From the NCBI GenBank assembly GCA_947178655.1, contig CAMWZB010000030.1, positions 1-9,101 of the forward strand: a stretch of DNA of 9,101 bases. Direction: 5' to 3'. Below are positions 1 through 8,061 of this stretch, piece after piece. Within the stretch, counting starts at the first letter, position 1; the number at the start of each line of letters is the position of its first letter. This stretch comes from an uncultured Porphyromonadaceae bacterium (lineage in GTDB: Bacteria; Bacteroidota; Bacteroidia; Bacteroidales; Muribaculaceae). A program made the position numbers and the translations under genes. The notes under the pieces were generated by a model, which saw only the letters and a list, made by a program, of their open reading frames with translations, did not search any database and was not told the origin of the DNA.

Positions 1-830
1 TATTCGAGCTGGATCTGGTCGAGCAGCTTGTGAGCATTGTCATTGGAACTTTGCATGGCCATGACGCGGGCAGCCTGCTCACTGGCACGGTTTTCGGCAA
101 AGGCTTCCTGCATCACCGAAAGGAGATACATCGGCAGAACAGTGCTGAAAATGGTCGCGGCATCAGGCTCAAAGAGGTAGGGCCTGTCCTGACGGACAGC
201 AGCGCCGGGATTCTCAGCGAGCGCCTGAGGGGAAAGCGGCAGATAGTCGTCGCAGACGGCGGCCTGCTTGCCTGCCGAATGGAAATGCATGTACTGGAGC
301 AGCACGCGGTCGACTTCACCTGCGAGGAAACGGGACTGGAGATTCATGGCGAACGCCTTTACTTTATCTCCGTCGCTCTTCGAGTCGACATCTGTGGTGT
401 CGACGACAGTGATATGGCTGTCCGACGCCGCTATCTTCTCGACAGCCCGGCGAATCTTGCGGCCTACGGGAAGGATGTCGAAATCAACTGACGCCCCGCA
501 CTCCTGACGGACACGCGCAAGCGTCGCGAGCATGCTCTTGAAGATGTTCACATTGTATGCACCGCACAGACCGTCGTCACTGCCGAACACGACGACAGCC
601 ACCCGGCCTACGGAAGTCCGCACCTCTGCCAGCGGCGAGCTGACAGAGGCATCGGACGATAGAAGGTTGCCAATAACGGTGCGGACACACCCACGGAACG
701 GCTGCAGACGACGCAGCACACCTTCGGCCTTGTGCATTTTGGCGGATGAAATCATCTTCATCGCACCGGTGATTTTCTCTGACGAGGCTACCGAGCCTAT
801 GCGGCCTTTGAGTTCGCGTAATGTTGCCAT
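1..830 (-). CDS. atpG: F1 ATP synthase subunit gamma, 3' end cut by window
   Basis: This is the central-stalk gamma subunit, whose long N- and C-terminal helices rotate inside the alpha3-beta3 head. Translating from the ATG at 828-830 gives 276 residues with no internal stop, running off the window. The N-terminus MATLRELKGRIGSVASSEKI and the following ITGAMKMISSAKM are the family start. FGSDDGLCGAYN (about 82-93) matches the SDRGLCGGLN motif. The end, ASEQAARVMAMQSSNDNA and then HKLLDQIQLE, is the conserved C-terminal helix, so only about 15-20 residues are missing. Where many gamma subunits read SDRGLCG this one reads SDDGLCG. The gene follows atpA by 39 bp with an A/T-rich leader and no Shine-Dalgarno sequence. 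What follows it cannot be seen. Confidence 0.96.
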   Translation of the reverse strand, partial: MATLRELKGRIGSVASSEKITGAMKMISSAKMHKAEGVLRRLQPFRGCVRTVIGNLLSSDASVSSPLAEVRTSVGRVAVVVFGSDDGLCGAYNVNIFKSMLATLARVRQECGASVDFDILPVGRKIRRAVEKIAASDSHITVVDTTDVDSKSDGDKVKAFAMNLQSRFLAGEVDRVLLQYMHFHSAGKQAAVCDDYLPLSPQALAENPGAAVRQDRPYLFEPDAATIFSTVLPMYLLSVMQEAFAENRASEQAARVMAMQSSNDNAHKLLDQIQLE

Positions 831-869
831 TTATGTGTTATTGACCTGAGTTAAATTTATATTTTACAA

Positions 870-2447
870 TCAAGAGTTAAATCGCGCAGCCACTTCGGTT
901 GCTGCGGCAGTGAGCTTTGCTTCGATGTCCTCGTTGAGCACGCCCTTTGCAAGGGGCGCAAGGACATCCTCGGCATGTCCGGCCTGAAGGAGCTGCAGGA
1001 GTTGCTTCTCGAACTCCGCCACATTCTCCAGAGGTACGTTCTCGAGAAGTCCGCGCACACCACAATAGATGATGGCGATTTCTTCTCCGACTCCCATCGG
1101 ATGGTACTGGGGCTGGATAAGGAGGCGTTCGTTCTTACGACCCTTGTCGATGACACGCGCTGTCACGGCATCCATGTCGCCGCCGAACTTGGTGAATGAC
1201 TCAAGTTCGCGGAACTGTGCCTGATCAATCTTCAGTGTACCGGCCACTTTCTTCATGGCCTTCACCTGAGCGTTACCGCCGACACGCGACACGGAGATAC
1301 CTACGTTGATGGCAGGACGGATACCGCGGTTGAAGAGTGCGGTCTCAAGGAAGATCTGACCGTCAGTAATCGAAATAACGTTGGTCGGGATGTAAGCCGA
1401 CACGTCACCGGCCTGAGTCTCGATAATCGGGAGCGCCGTCAGCGAGCCGCCGGCCTTGACCATAGGCTTGAGCACCTCGGGGAGGTCGTTCATCTGCGAG
1501 GCCACGTCCTGATTGTCGATAATCTTGGCGGCACGTTCGAGCAGACGTGAGTGGAGGTAGAAGATATCACCGGGGTATGCCTCTCGACCCGAAGGACGCT
1601 TGAGGATGAGCGATACCTCACGATAAGCGACGGCCTGCTTCGACAGGTCATCGTATACTATAAGCGCGTCGCGGCCGGTGTCGCGGAAATATTCGCCTAT
1701 GGCCACGCCCGCAAAGGGGGCGAAGAAACGCATGGCAGCCGACTCGGATGCAGTGGCAGCGACTACTACAGTGTAGTCGAGCGCACCGTGCTCTCTAAGA
1801 GTCTGCACCAGAGCCGCTATCGACGAAGCCTTCTGTCCGATAGCCACATAGATGCAATATACAGGCTTGCCTGCCTCGAAGTTCTTGCGCTGGTTGATGA
1901 TGGTGTCGATGGCGATAGCCGTCTTGCCGATCTGTCGGTCACCGATGATGAGCTCACGCTGTCCTCGGCCTATAGGCACCATCGAGTCGATGGCCTTCAG
2001 ACCTGTCTGGAGCGGCTGGGTCACAGGCTGGCGATAGATTACGCCCGGCGCCTTGCGCTCGAGAGGCAGACGAATGAGCTTGCCGTCGATAGGACCACGT
2101 CCGTCGACAGGCTCGCCAAGTACGTTAATGACACGGCCCAGCAAGCCTTCGCCCACGGGGATGGAGGCAATCTCGCCGGTGCGGCGCACGGTCATGTTTT
2201 CGGTTACCTTGCTGACGTTGTTCATGAGAATAACGCCGACGTTGCTTTCTTCAAGGTTCATGGCCACGCCCTTGACGCCGTTCTCGAACTCTACAAGTTC
2301 GTTGGCGCCGACATTGTCGAGGCCGTAGACGTGAGCAACGCCGTCGCCGACCTCAAGGACTGTACCGACTTCTTCGAATACCACCTTCGAGTTGACGTTC
2401 TCGAGCTGTTGCTTCAATACTTCTGAAATCTCGCTGGGATTTATCAT
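870..2447 (-). CDS. atpA: F1 ATP synthase subunit alpha
   Basis: This is the alpha subunit, 525 residues, which carries the non-catalytic nucleotide sites and supplies the arginine finger to the catalytic sites on beta. Motifs seen are the P-loop GDRQIGKT (169-176), Walker B ALIVYDD (261-267), the signature [10 protein letters not shown] (378-387) followed by the arginine finger R388, and the conserved [24 protein letters not shown] region (about 340-364). The P-loop has Ile173 where the usual alpha motif is GDRQTGKT; the residues that bind phosphate are intact. The N-terminus [15 protein letters not shown] is a typical delta-binding helix, so the start is secure. Length is slightly above E. 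coli (513). The gene ends 39 bp before atpG. Confidence 0.98.
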   Translation of the reverse strand: MINPSEISEVLKQQLENVNSKVVFEEVGTVLEVGDGVAHVYGLDNVGANELVEFENGVKGVAMNLEESNVGVILMNNVSKVTENMTVRRTGEIASIPVGEGLLGRVINVLGEPVDGRGPIDGKLIRLPLERKAPGVIYRQPVTQPLQTGLKAIDSMVPIGRGQRELIIGDRQIGKTAIAIDTIINQRKNFEAGKPVYCIYVAIGQKASSIAALVQTLREHGALDYTVVVAATASESAAMRFFAPFAGVAIGEYFRDTGRDALIVYDDLSKQAVAYREVSLILKRPSGREAYPGDIFYLHSRLLERAAKIIDNQDVASQMNDLPEVLKPMVKAGGSLTALPIIETQAGDVSAYIPTNVISITDGQIFLETALFNRGIRPAINVGISVSRVGGNAQVKAMKKVAGTLKIDQAQFRELESFTKFGGDMDAVTARVIDKGRKNERLLIQPQYHPMGVGEEIAIIYCGVRGLLENVPLENVAEFEKQLLQLLQAGHAEDVLAPLAKGVLNEDIEAKLTAAATEVAARFNS

Positions 2448-2508
2448 TTAATGTGCGTGAGCTTTGTTTGGTTTAAGAGGGACGAGTTAAGAGAGTGTGT
2501 TTGTAAGG

Positions 2509-2526
2509 CGGGTCGCGTTGAACCCG
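2509..2526 (-). other. Small hairpin in the atpH-atpA spacer
   Basis: A 5-bp inverted repeat (CGGGT and ACCCG, loop of 8 bases) lies in the 114-bp spacer. No T-run follows, so it is not a Rho-independent terminator. It could slow a 3' exonuclease or mark an RNA processing site, or be chance; the stem is short. Nothing else that looks like a gene or a promoter was seen in 2448-2561. Confidence 0.25.
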
Positions 2527-2561
2527 GTTGGAAATTAGCGGCGGGACAGGATTCAGGCGGC

Positions 2562-3113
2562 TCAGTCAGCGGCGAGGCTCCGGCGCAGCTCCTTGAGCTG
2601 CCCGGCCACCGAGGCGTCAAGACGCTCGGAGTTGACCGTGACTGTGAAACCGCCGATCAGCGCGGGGTCGATGGAGTATTCGAACTCCATCGTACCACGG
2701 CCGATATGACGTGAGATAATGTCCTCAAGACGTTTGCGTCCGGCCTCTGCCATTGGAGCCGCACTGACAATCGAGACACAAAAAATGTCGTGACGCGTGC
2801 GGTAAAGGTCGACAAAAGCCCGGGCGATATCCCTGGCAAGGTCGAGTCGTCCGTTCTGCGCCAGCAACGAAAGGAAATCTGCATAGGTTGCGTCAGCGGC
2901 GGCATCGGAGCCTCCGGCGGCAGCCGTAAGAAGCGCTTTCTTATCAGCAGGGTCAACGAACGGATTAGCGAGAGTCTTTGCCATGGCCGGCTGTGCCTTG
3001 AAGGATGTCTCCAGGTTCTGCATCAGAGCGTACAGACGCACGTTGTCCTTACGGTCTTCGCCTACTTCATACAGAGCCTTGGCATAGCGGCGCGGAATAA
3101 GTCCTTTGTCCAT
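2562..3113 (-). CDS. atpH: F1 ATP synthase subunit delta
   Basis: This 183-residue protein is the delta subunit (OSCP homologue), which joins the top of the alpha3-beta3 head to the C-terminus of subunit b. The N-terminal helical domain opens with the family pattern RRYAKALYEVG (about 8-18) and runs to about residue 110. The C-terminal part has the conserved end pattern GGFTVTVNSERLDASVAGQL followed by a Leu/Arg-rich helix. Length matches the family (E. coli 177). It follows atpF by 7 bp, suggesting coupled translation of the two stalk subunits. It is followed by the longest spacer of the cluster, 114 bp before atpA. Confidence 0.95.
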   Translation of the reverse strand: MDKGLIPRRYAKALYEVGEDRKDNVRLYALMQNLETSFKAQPAMAKTLANPFVDPADKKALLTAAAGGSDAAADATYADFLSLLAQNGRLDLARDIARAFVDLYRTRHDIFCVSIVSAAPMAEAGRKRLEDIISRHIGRGTMEFEYSIDPALIGGFTVTVNSERLDASVAGQLKELRRSLAAD

Positions 3114-3120
3114 ATCTTAA

Positions 3121-3618
3121 TCAGTTGTTCTTTTCTATCTCGTCAAGCATGGAGTCGACCAGCTGCTGCTGAGCCTTATCCTGCTTCATCTGGTTCTGAA
3201 CGATGCGACCGGCGATCTGCAGAGCGAAATCGCTGACGCGGTTGCGGAATTGCTGTTCGGCCTCTTTCTGCTGCTGCTGAATCTGGAGTCTGGCATTATC
3301 CATCACCTTCTGAGCTTCAGCCTGGGCCGCTACTCGCGCCTGCTCGACAATCTGAGTTTTCATCTTGTCGGCATCGCGGAGAATCTGAGCCTGTTCGCGG
3401 CGTGCTTCGCTGATGTAGTTCTCAGCGTCACGGCGAGCGTTGGCCAGCTGCTCCTGAGCTGCCTGAGCATATTCCACACCCTTGTCGATCAGGTCGGCAC
3501 GTTGGTCGACACTCTTGAGAATCATCGGCCAGGCAAACCTCCACAGAATGAGGAAGAGGATGCCGAATGCGATGAACATCCAGAATATCAGACCAAAATC
3601 GGGAGTGAAGAGTTCCAT
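3121..3618 (-). CDS. atpF: Fo ATP synthase subunit b (peripheral stalk)
   Basis: This 165-residue subunit forms the peripheral stalk that holds the alpha3-beta3 head against rotation and anchors it to subunit a. A single N-terminal membrane helix lies at about 9-30, followed by RFAWPMI (27-33), equivalent to the KYVWPP segment at the membrane exit in E. coli b. The rest is a continuous charged helix rich in Ala, Gln, Glu and Arg (about 38-160), including a glutamine-rich patch in the middle, as expected for the right-handed coiled-coil dimer. Length is close to the usual 156-170. There is a single b gene and no b' paralogue, so a homodimeric stalk is expected. The stop is 7 bp before atpH. 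Confidence 0.96.
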   Translation of the reverse strand: MELFTPDFGLIFWMFIAFGILFLILWRFAWPMILKSVDQRADLIDKGVEYAQAAQEQLANARRDAENYISEARREQAQILRDADKMKTQIVEQARVAAQAEAQKVMDNARLQIQQQQKEAEQQFRNRVSDFALQIAGRIVQNQMKQDKAQQQLVDSMLDEIEKNN

Positions 3619-3640
3619 TTAATCAGCTTGGGAATGTTGA

Positions 3641-3883
3641 TTAGAGGAAGAGCGAAAGAGCGCAGACAATCACGGCGAAGAGAGCCACACCTTCGACAAG
3701 GGCGGCAATCACAATCATGTTGCTTCGGATGTCGCCGGCAGCTTCGGGCTGACGTGCGATGGCTTCCATAGCCGATGCACCGATTTTGCCGATACCGATA
3801 CCTGCGCCGATTGCTGCGATAGCTGCGCCGACAGAGGCGCCGAGTCCCAATACGGGAGCGATTTCTGCTAAAAGTCCTAACAT
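3641..3883 (-). CDS. atpE: Fo ATP synthase subunit c (proteolipid)
   Basis: This 80-residue hairpin of two membrane helices oligomerises into the rotating c-ring. Helix 1 (about 8-33) carries the complete GxGxGxG packing motif (G26, G28, G30, G32). The polar loop contains the conserved ARQPEA (43-48), which contacts gamma and epsilon. Helix 2 (about 55-79) carries the ion-binding carboxylate E64 in ALVEGVALFAV. The residues that coordinate sodium in the Ilyobacter c-ring (Q32 and S66) are I31 and G65 here, so the site looks proton-specific. Length and ends are normal for the family. The gene lies 72 bp after atpB behind an A-rich leader and 22 bp before atpF, the usual a-c-b order. Confidence 0.97.
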   Translation of the reverse strand: MLGLLAEIAPVLGLGASVGAAIAAIGAGIGIGKIGASAMEAIARQPEAAGDIRSNMIVIAALVEGVALFAVIVCALSLFL

Positions 3884-3930
3884 AGCTTTTTGAGAGTTTT
3901 AATATTTTAGTAATTTTTGTTTTCCTGTTA
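3884..3930 (-). promoter_or_regulatory. A/T-rich translation leader of atpE
   Basis: On the coding strand, the roughly 45 bases before the atpE ATG are strongly A-rich (for example AAAACAAAAATTAC and AAAATATTAAAAC), in sharp contrast to the GC-rich genes on both sides. There is no Shine-Dalgarno sequence at the usual distance. Bacteroidetes initiation depends on A-rich unstructured leaders more than on Shine-Dalgarno pairing, so this is a plausible enhancer for the c subunit, which the complex needs in about ten copies. No TAnnTTTG -7 box was found here, so a separate promoter is not supported. The enhancer role is inference. Confidence 0.4.
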
Positions 3931-3955
3931 TGCTGAAAAGAGAGTCTGATCTAAG

Positions 3956-5080
3956 TCACACGAGCGTATCCTCAATCTGCTTGCCCACCTCGGCGGCAGT
4001 CTCATGTCCATGAGCCTCGTGGGGCTGTTCCTGCGCGATACCGATGAATATTGCAGAAAGCATCGTGAACACATATGCCTGAATGAAGCTGACAAGTGTG
4101 TCGATGAGCAGCATGAATATCGAGAAGATGAGTGACACCACTGTCGCCGCCCCACCAGCCACTGGCGCTATTGCCGAGAAGATGAAGATGAGCAGCGTGA
4201 GCGTGATGACTATCATATGACCACCCATCATGTTGGCGAAGAGACGCACTGTGAGTGCCGCCGGCTTGGTGAACATGCCGAATATCTCGATTACCGGCAT
4301 GATAGGTATGGGGAACTTGAGCCACAGAGGAACATCGGGCCAGAAGATTTCCTTCCAGTAGTGGCGGTTGGCGAAAATGTTCGTCACCAGGAAGGTGCAA
4401 ATCGAGAGTACAAGAGTCACCGCGATATTGCCGGTGAGATTGGCGCCACCGGGGAAGATGACAATCAGACCCATGAGGTTCATCACCAGAATGAAGAAGA
4501 ACACGGACAGCAGATAGGGCGCGAAGCGCCGGGCCTGCGGACCAAGGATGGGCTTGATGACGCCGTCGTAGACGAAGGTCACGCAGACTTCGACAGCACC
4601 GAGACCCTTGCGAGGCGCCTTGTAGGGGTTGCGCCGCAAGAAAGCTGCAAGCCAGAGCAACAATCCTGACACGATGAGCACAGTGATGAAAAGCGCACAT
4701 ACGTTCTTGGTGACCGAGAAGTCCCAGGGACGTACTTCTTCGCCGTCGATAATCTCCACCACTTTACCCTTGTACTTGCTGTCCTCCGGAGCGATGCGGA
4801 ATGTGCATCCGCCGTCATCGTAAGTCTCACCATGGGTGATATGCGACGATGAAAAGCAGTGGAAGCCGTCGGAAGCGTATACGATGACGGGGAGTGGAAT
4901 ACGATGATGATGGTCGAAAGGCACTTCCCAGCCGTATCCGTCGCCGAGATGCTCGAAGATAATTGCCTTCGGATCGATTTTGGTCGACCCGGAATCGGCA
5001 GACCCGGCATCGGATGCCACAGCAGGCAGCGCGAACACCGCCAGAAGCAGGCTTATGAGAATCAGTCTAATTTTGGTCAT
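3956..5080 (-). CDS. atpB: Fo ATP synthase subunit a, with N-terminal periplasmic extension
   Basis: Subunit a provides the two half-channels that carry protons to and from the c-ring. I place the start at MTKIRLIL (374 residues), which gives a normal signal peptide with a likely cleavage site after PAVA (about residue 23) and an 8-bp gap to atpC. An upstream in-frame ATG at 5101 would add seven residues and overlap atpC by 13 bp; it remains possible. Residues about 24-120 form a hydrophilic extracytoplasmic domain with a HHH cluster (57-59) and two cysteines (75 and 92). The channel part has helices at about 124-148, 186-209, 224-247, 270-308 and 314-349. The essential arginine is R279 in LTVRLFANMMGGH. 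H288 occupies the E. coli E219 position, D327 the H245 position, and Q334 matches Q252. The tail is His-rich (HEAHGHE). In this family the signal peptide and long N-terminal domain are typical of Bacteroidetes. Confidence 0.95.
   Translation of the reverse strand: MTKIRLILISLLLAVFALPAVASDAGSADSGSTKIDPKAIIFEHLGDGYGWEVPFDHHHRIPLPVIVYASDGFHCFSSSHITHGETYDDGGCTFRIAPEDSKYKGKVVEIIDGEEVRPWDFSVTKNVCALFITVLIVSGLLLWLAAFLRRNPYKAPRKGLGAVEVCVTFVYDGVIKPILGPQARRFAPYLLSVFFFILVMNLMGLIVIFPGGANLTGNIAVTLVLSICTFLVTNIFANRHYWKEIFWPDVPLWLKFPIPIMPVIEIFGMFTKPAALTVRLFANMMGGHMIVITLTLLIFIFSAIAPVAGGAATVVSLIFSIFMLLIDTLVSFIQAYVFTMLSAIFIGIAQEQPHEAHGHETAAEVGKQIEDTLV
4985..5014 (-). repeat. Imperfect 15-bp tandem duplication inside atpB
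   Basis: Two adjacent 15-bp units (4985-4999 and 5000-5014) match at 12 of 15 positions. On the coding strand they encode SDAGS followed by ADSGS, directly after the predicted signal-peptide cleavage site of subunit a. The repeat keeps the frame and lengthens a Ser/Asp/Gly linker. It looks like a small local duplication in an unconstrained linker and not like a mobile or regulatory element. Confidence 0.5.
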
Positions 5081-5088
5081 GGCGGGAA

Positions 5089-5325
5089 TCAATAAACGCA
5101 TACTGTGACAACGTTGCTGTCGACATCGGCAATGCCGCCGCCTATAGTCGAGGCTCCTTCAGTGCCGTCAGTGCAGCTGTAGCGGACGGTACCGCCGGTA
5201 AGAGCGGCAAGGAGCGAGGCGTGGTTGCGCAGAACGGTGAATTCGCCCATGGCGCCGGGAAGCGTCACTGAGTTGACTTCGCCCGTATAGAGCACCTCTT
5301 CCGACGATATTATCTCAAGTTTCAT
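5089..5325 (-). CDS. atpC: F1 ATP synthase subunit epsilon, short form
   Basis: This 78-residue protein is the N-terminal beta-sandwich domain of the epsilon subunit, part of the central stalk that joins gamma to the c-ring. The N-terminal strand MKLEIISSEEVLYTGEV, the loop LPGAMGEFTVLRNHASLLAAL (about 22-42) and the glycine-rich strand region GGGIADV (62-68) match the family. The E. coli protein has about 138 residues; the C-terminal pair of helices that can inhibit ATP hydrolysis is absent. This is not a frameshift remnant, because the stop is followed at once by the atpB start and there is no room for the lost domain. Short epsilon subunits are usual in Bacteroidetes. No atpI-like or other small gene lies between atpC and atpB. 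Confidence 0.95.
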   Translation of the reverse strand: MKLEIISSEEVLYTGEVNSVTLPGAMGEFTVLRNHASLLAALTGGTVRYSCTDGTEGASTIGGGIADVDSNVVTVCVY

Positions 5326-5395
5326 ATGTAACTGTTGCGGTATTGCCTTATTGCGTTGTTAATAATGGGGTATCTTGATGAACCGGGCGTCGGTC

Positions 5396-6937
<1,542 letters not shown>

Positions 6938-8014
6938 TTAGAAGTGGAGGTTGTAGACGATGATGAGCACCATCAGAACGAGGTTGACGAGGTTGATAGG
7001 GAGGAGATACTTCCATTCGAGAGAGAGCAGCTGGTCGATACGCAGACGGGGGAATGTCCACTTGAACCATATGATAATGAAAGAAAGGAGGATAGCCTTG
7101 CCAACGAACCACACAACCGAGGGGATATAATCCATGATATGGTTGAATCCGTCGAGTCCCGGGATGTGGAAGGGCATCCAGCCGCCGAAGAAGAGGAGGG
7201 CTGCCACACCTGAAACGATGAAGAGGTTGAGATACTCGGCAAGATAGAAGAAGCCGAAGTGCATACCTGAATACTCGGTGTGATAACCGGCCGTCAGCTC
7301 ACTCTCGGCCTCGGGAAGGTCGAACGGGCCACGGTTAGTCTCGGCAGTACCTGCTATCATGTAGATGACAAAAGCGATGATGGCAGGGATATGGCCTTTA
7401 AAGATGAACCAGAGATCAGACTGGGCCTCAACGATACCCCCGACTGACATCGTGCCGGCAAGACACACCATGGTGATGACCGAGAGGCCTATCGACAACT
7501 CGTAGCTCACCATCTGCGCGCCCGAACGGAGCGAACCGATGAGTGTGAATTTATTGGTCGACGACCAGCCTGCCAGCAGAATGCCGAGCACACCGATAGA
7601 CGAAACTGCGATGAGGAAGAAAATGCCGATATTGAAGTCGATAATCTGAAGGCCATTACCCCAGGGAAGCACAGCGAATGCGAGCATCGAGGCTATGATG
7701 ACCAGATAGGGAGCGAGAGCGAAAAGGAAGCGGTCGATATGGTTGAGATGTATAATCTCCTTGATGAGCATCTTGAACATATCGGCGAAGCTCTGGAGAA
7801 GACCCCAGGGACCTACGCGGTTAGGACCGAGTCGGCACTGGAATGCTGCGCAGAGCTTGCGCTCGTAGTATATATAGAACAGAGCCAGCAATGCATAGAC
7901 CAGAAGCAGACCCACGCCTATAAGCAGACATTCTACCGTAGTGGAGAGCCATCCGGGCATGATTGAGCGGAACGAACTGTCGATCCACGAGGTGATGAAA
8001 GATAAATCTTGCAT
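6938..8014 (-). CDS. nuoH: Complex I membrane subunit NuoH (ND1 homologue)
   Basis: This 358-residue integral membrane protein links the peripheral arm of complex I to the membrane arm and forms the membrane side of the quinone chamber. Both family signatures are present: [11 protein letters not shown] at residues 61-71, and [15 protein letters not shown] at 230-244 followed by HTEYSG (245-250). The conserved loop [18 protein letters not shown] (150-167) and the C-terminal [10 protein letters not shown] (321-330) also match. Several hydrophobic helices lie between them, for example around 28-50, 98-116, 130-150, 210-225, 260-277, 300-317 and 338-355. The protein is longer than E. coli NuoH (about 325 residues), partly through an N-terminal segment, but both ends look intact. 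The ATG start sits 47 bp after nuoD. Downstream, where other nuo operons carry nuoI, atpD begins only 39 bp after the TAA stop, so nuoH probably shares a transcript with the ATP synthase genes. Confidence 0.97.
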   Translation of the reverse strand: MQDLSFITSWIDSSFRSIMPGWLSTTVECLLIGVGLLLVYALLALFYIYYERKLCAAFQCRLGPNRVGPWGLLQSFADMFKMLIKEIIHLNHIDRFLFALAPYLVIIASMLAFAVLPWGNGLQIIDFNIGIFFLIAVSSIGVLGILLAGWSSTNKFTLIGSLRSGAQMVSYELSIGLSVITMVCLAGTMSVGGIVEAQSDLWFIFKGHIPAIIAFVIYMIAGTAETNRGPFDLPEAESELTAGYHTEYSGMHFGFFYLAEYLNLFIVSGVAALLFFGGWMPFHIPGLDGFNHIMDYIPSVVWFVGKAILLSFIIIWFKWTFPRLRIDQLLSLEWKYLLPINLVNLVLMVLIIVYNLHF

Positions 8015-8061
8015 GATGCTTTATTGATTGCGAATTACTTATACGGTATTCTGTGTTTGTC

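Noticed and set aside
30..491. Open frame of 153 codons on the plus strand near the window start
   Set aside because: It is antisense to atpG, whose frame continues without stops to the window edge and has clear gamma-subunit motifs.
1551..2426. Open frame of 291 codons on the plus strand, opposite atpA
   Set aside because: It lies wholly inside atpA, resembles no family I know, and arises from the codon bias of the GC-rich gene opposite; atpA has every expected motif.
5081..5101. Upstream ATG at 5101 as the atpB start
   Set aside because: It adds a hydrophobic MRLLIPA segment before a complete signal peptide and overlaps atpC by 13 bp; the ATG at 5080 fits better, though the upstream start is not excluded.
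5375..5395. Possible hairpin just after the atpD stop as a terminator
   Set aside because: The stem is only 4-5 bp (ACCG/CGGT core) and no T-run follows; atpC starts soon after in the same direction.
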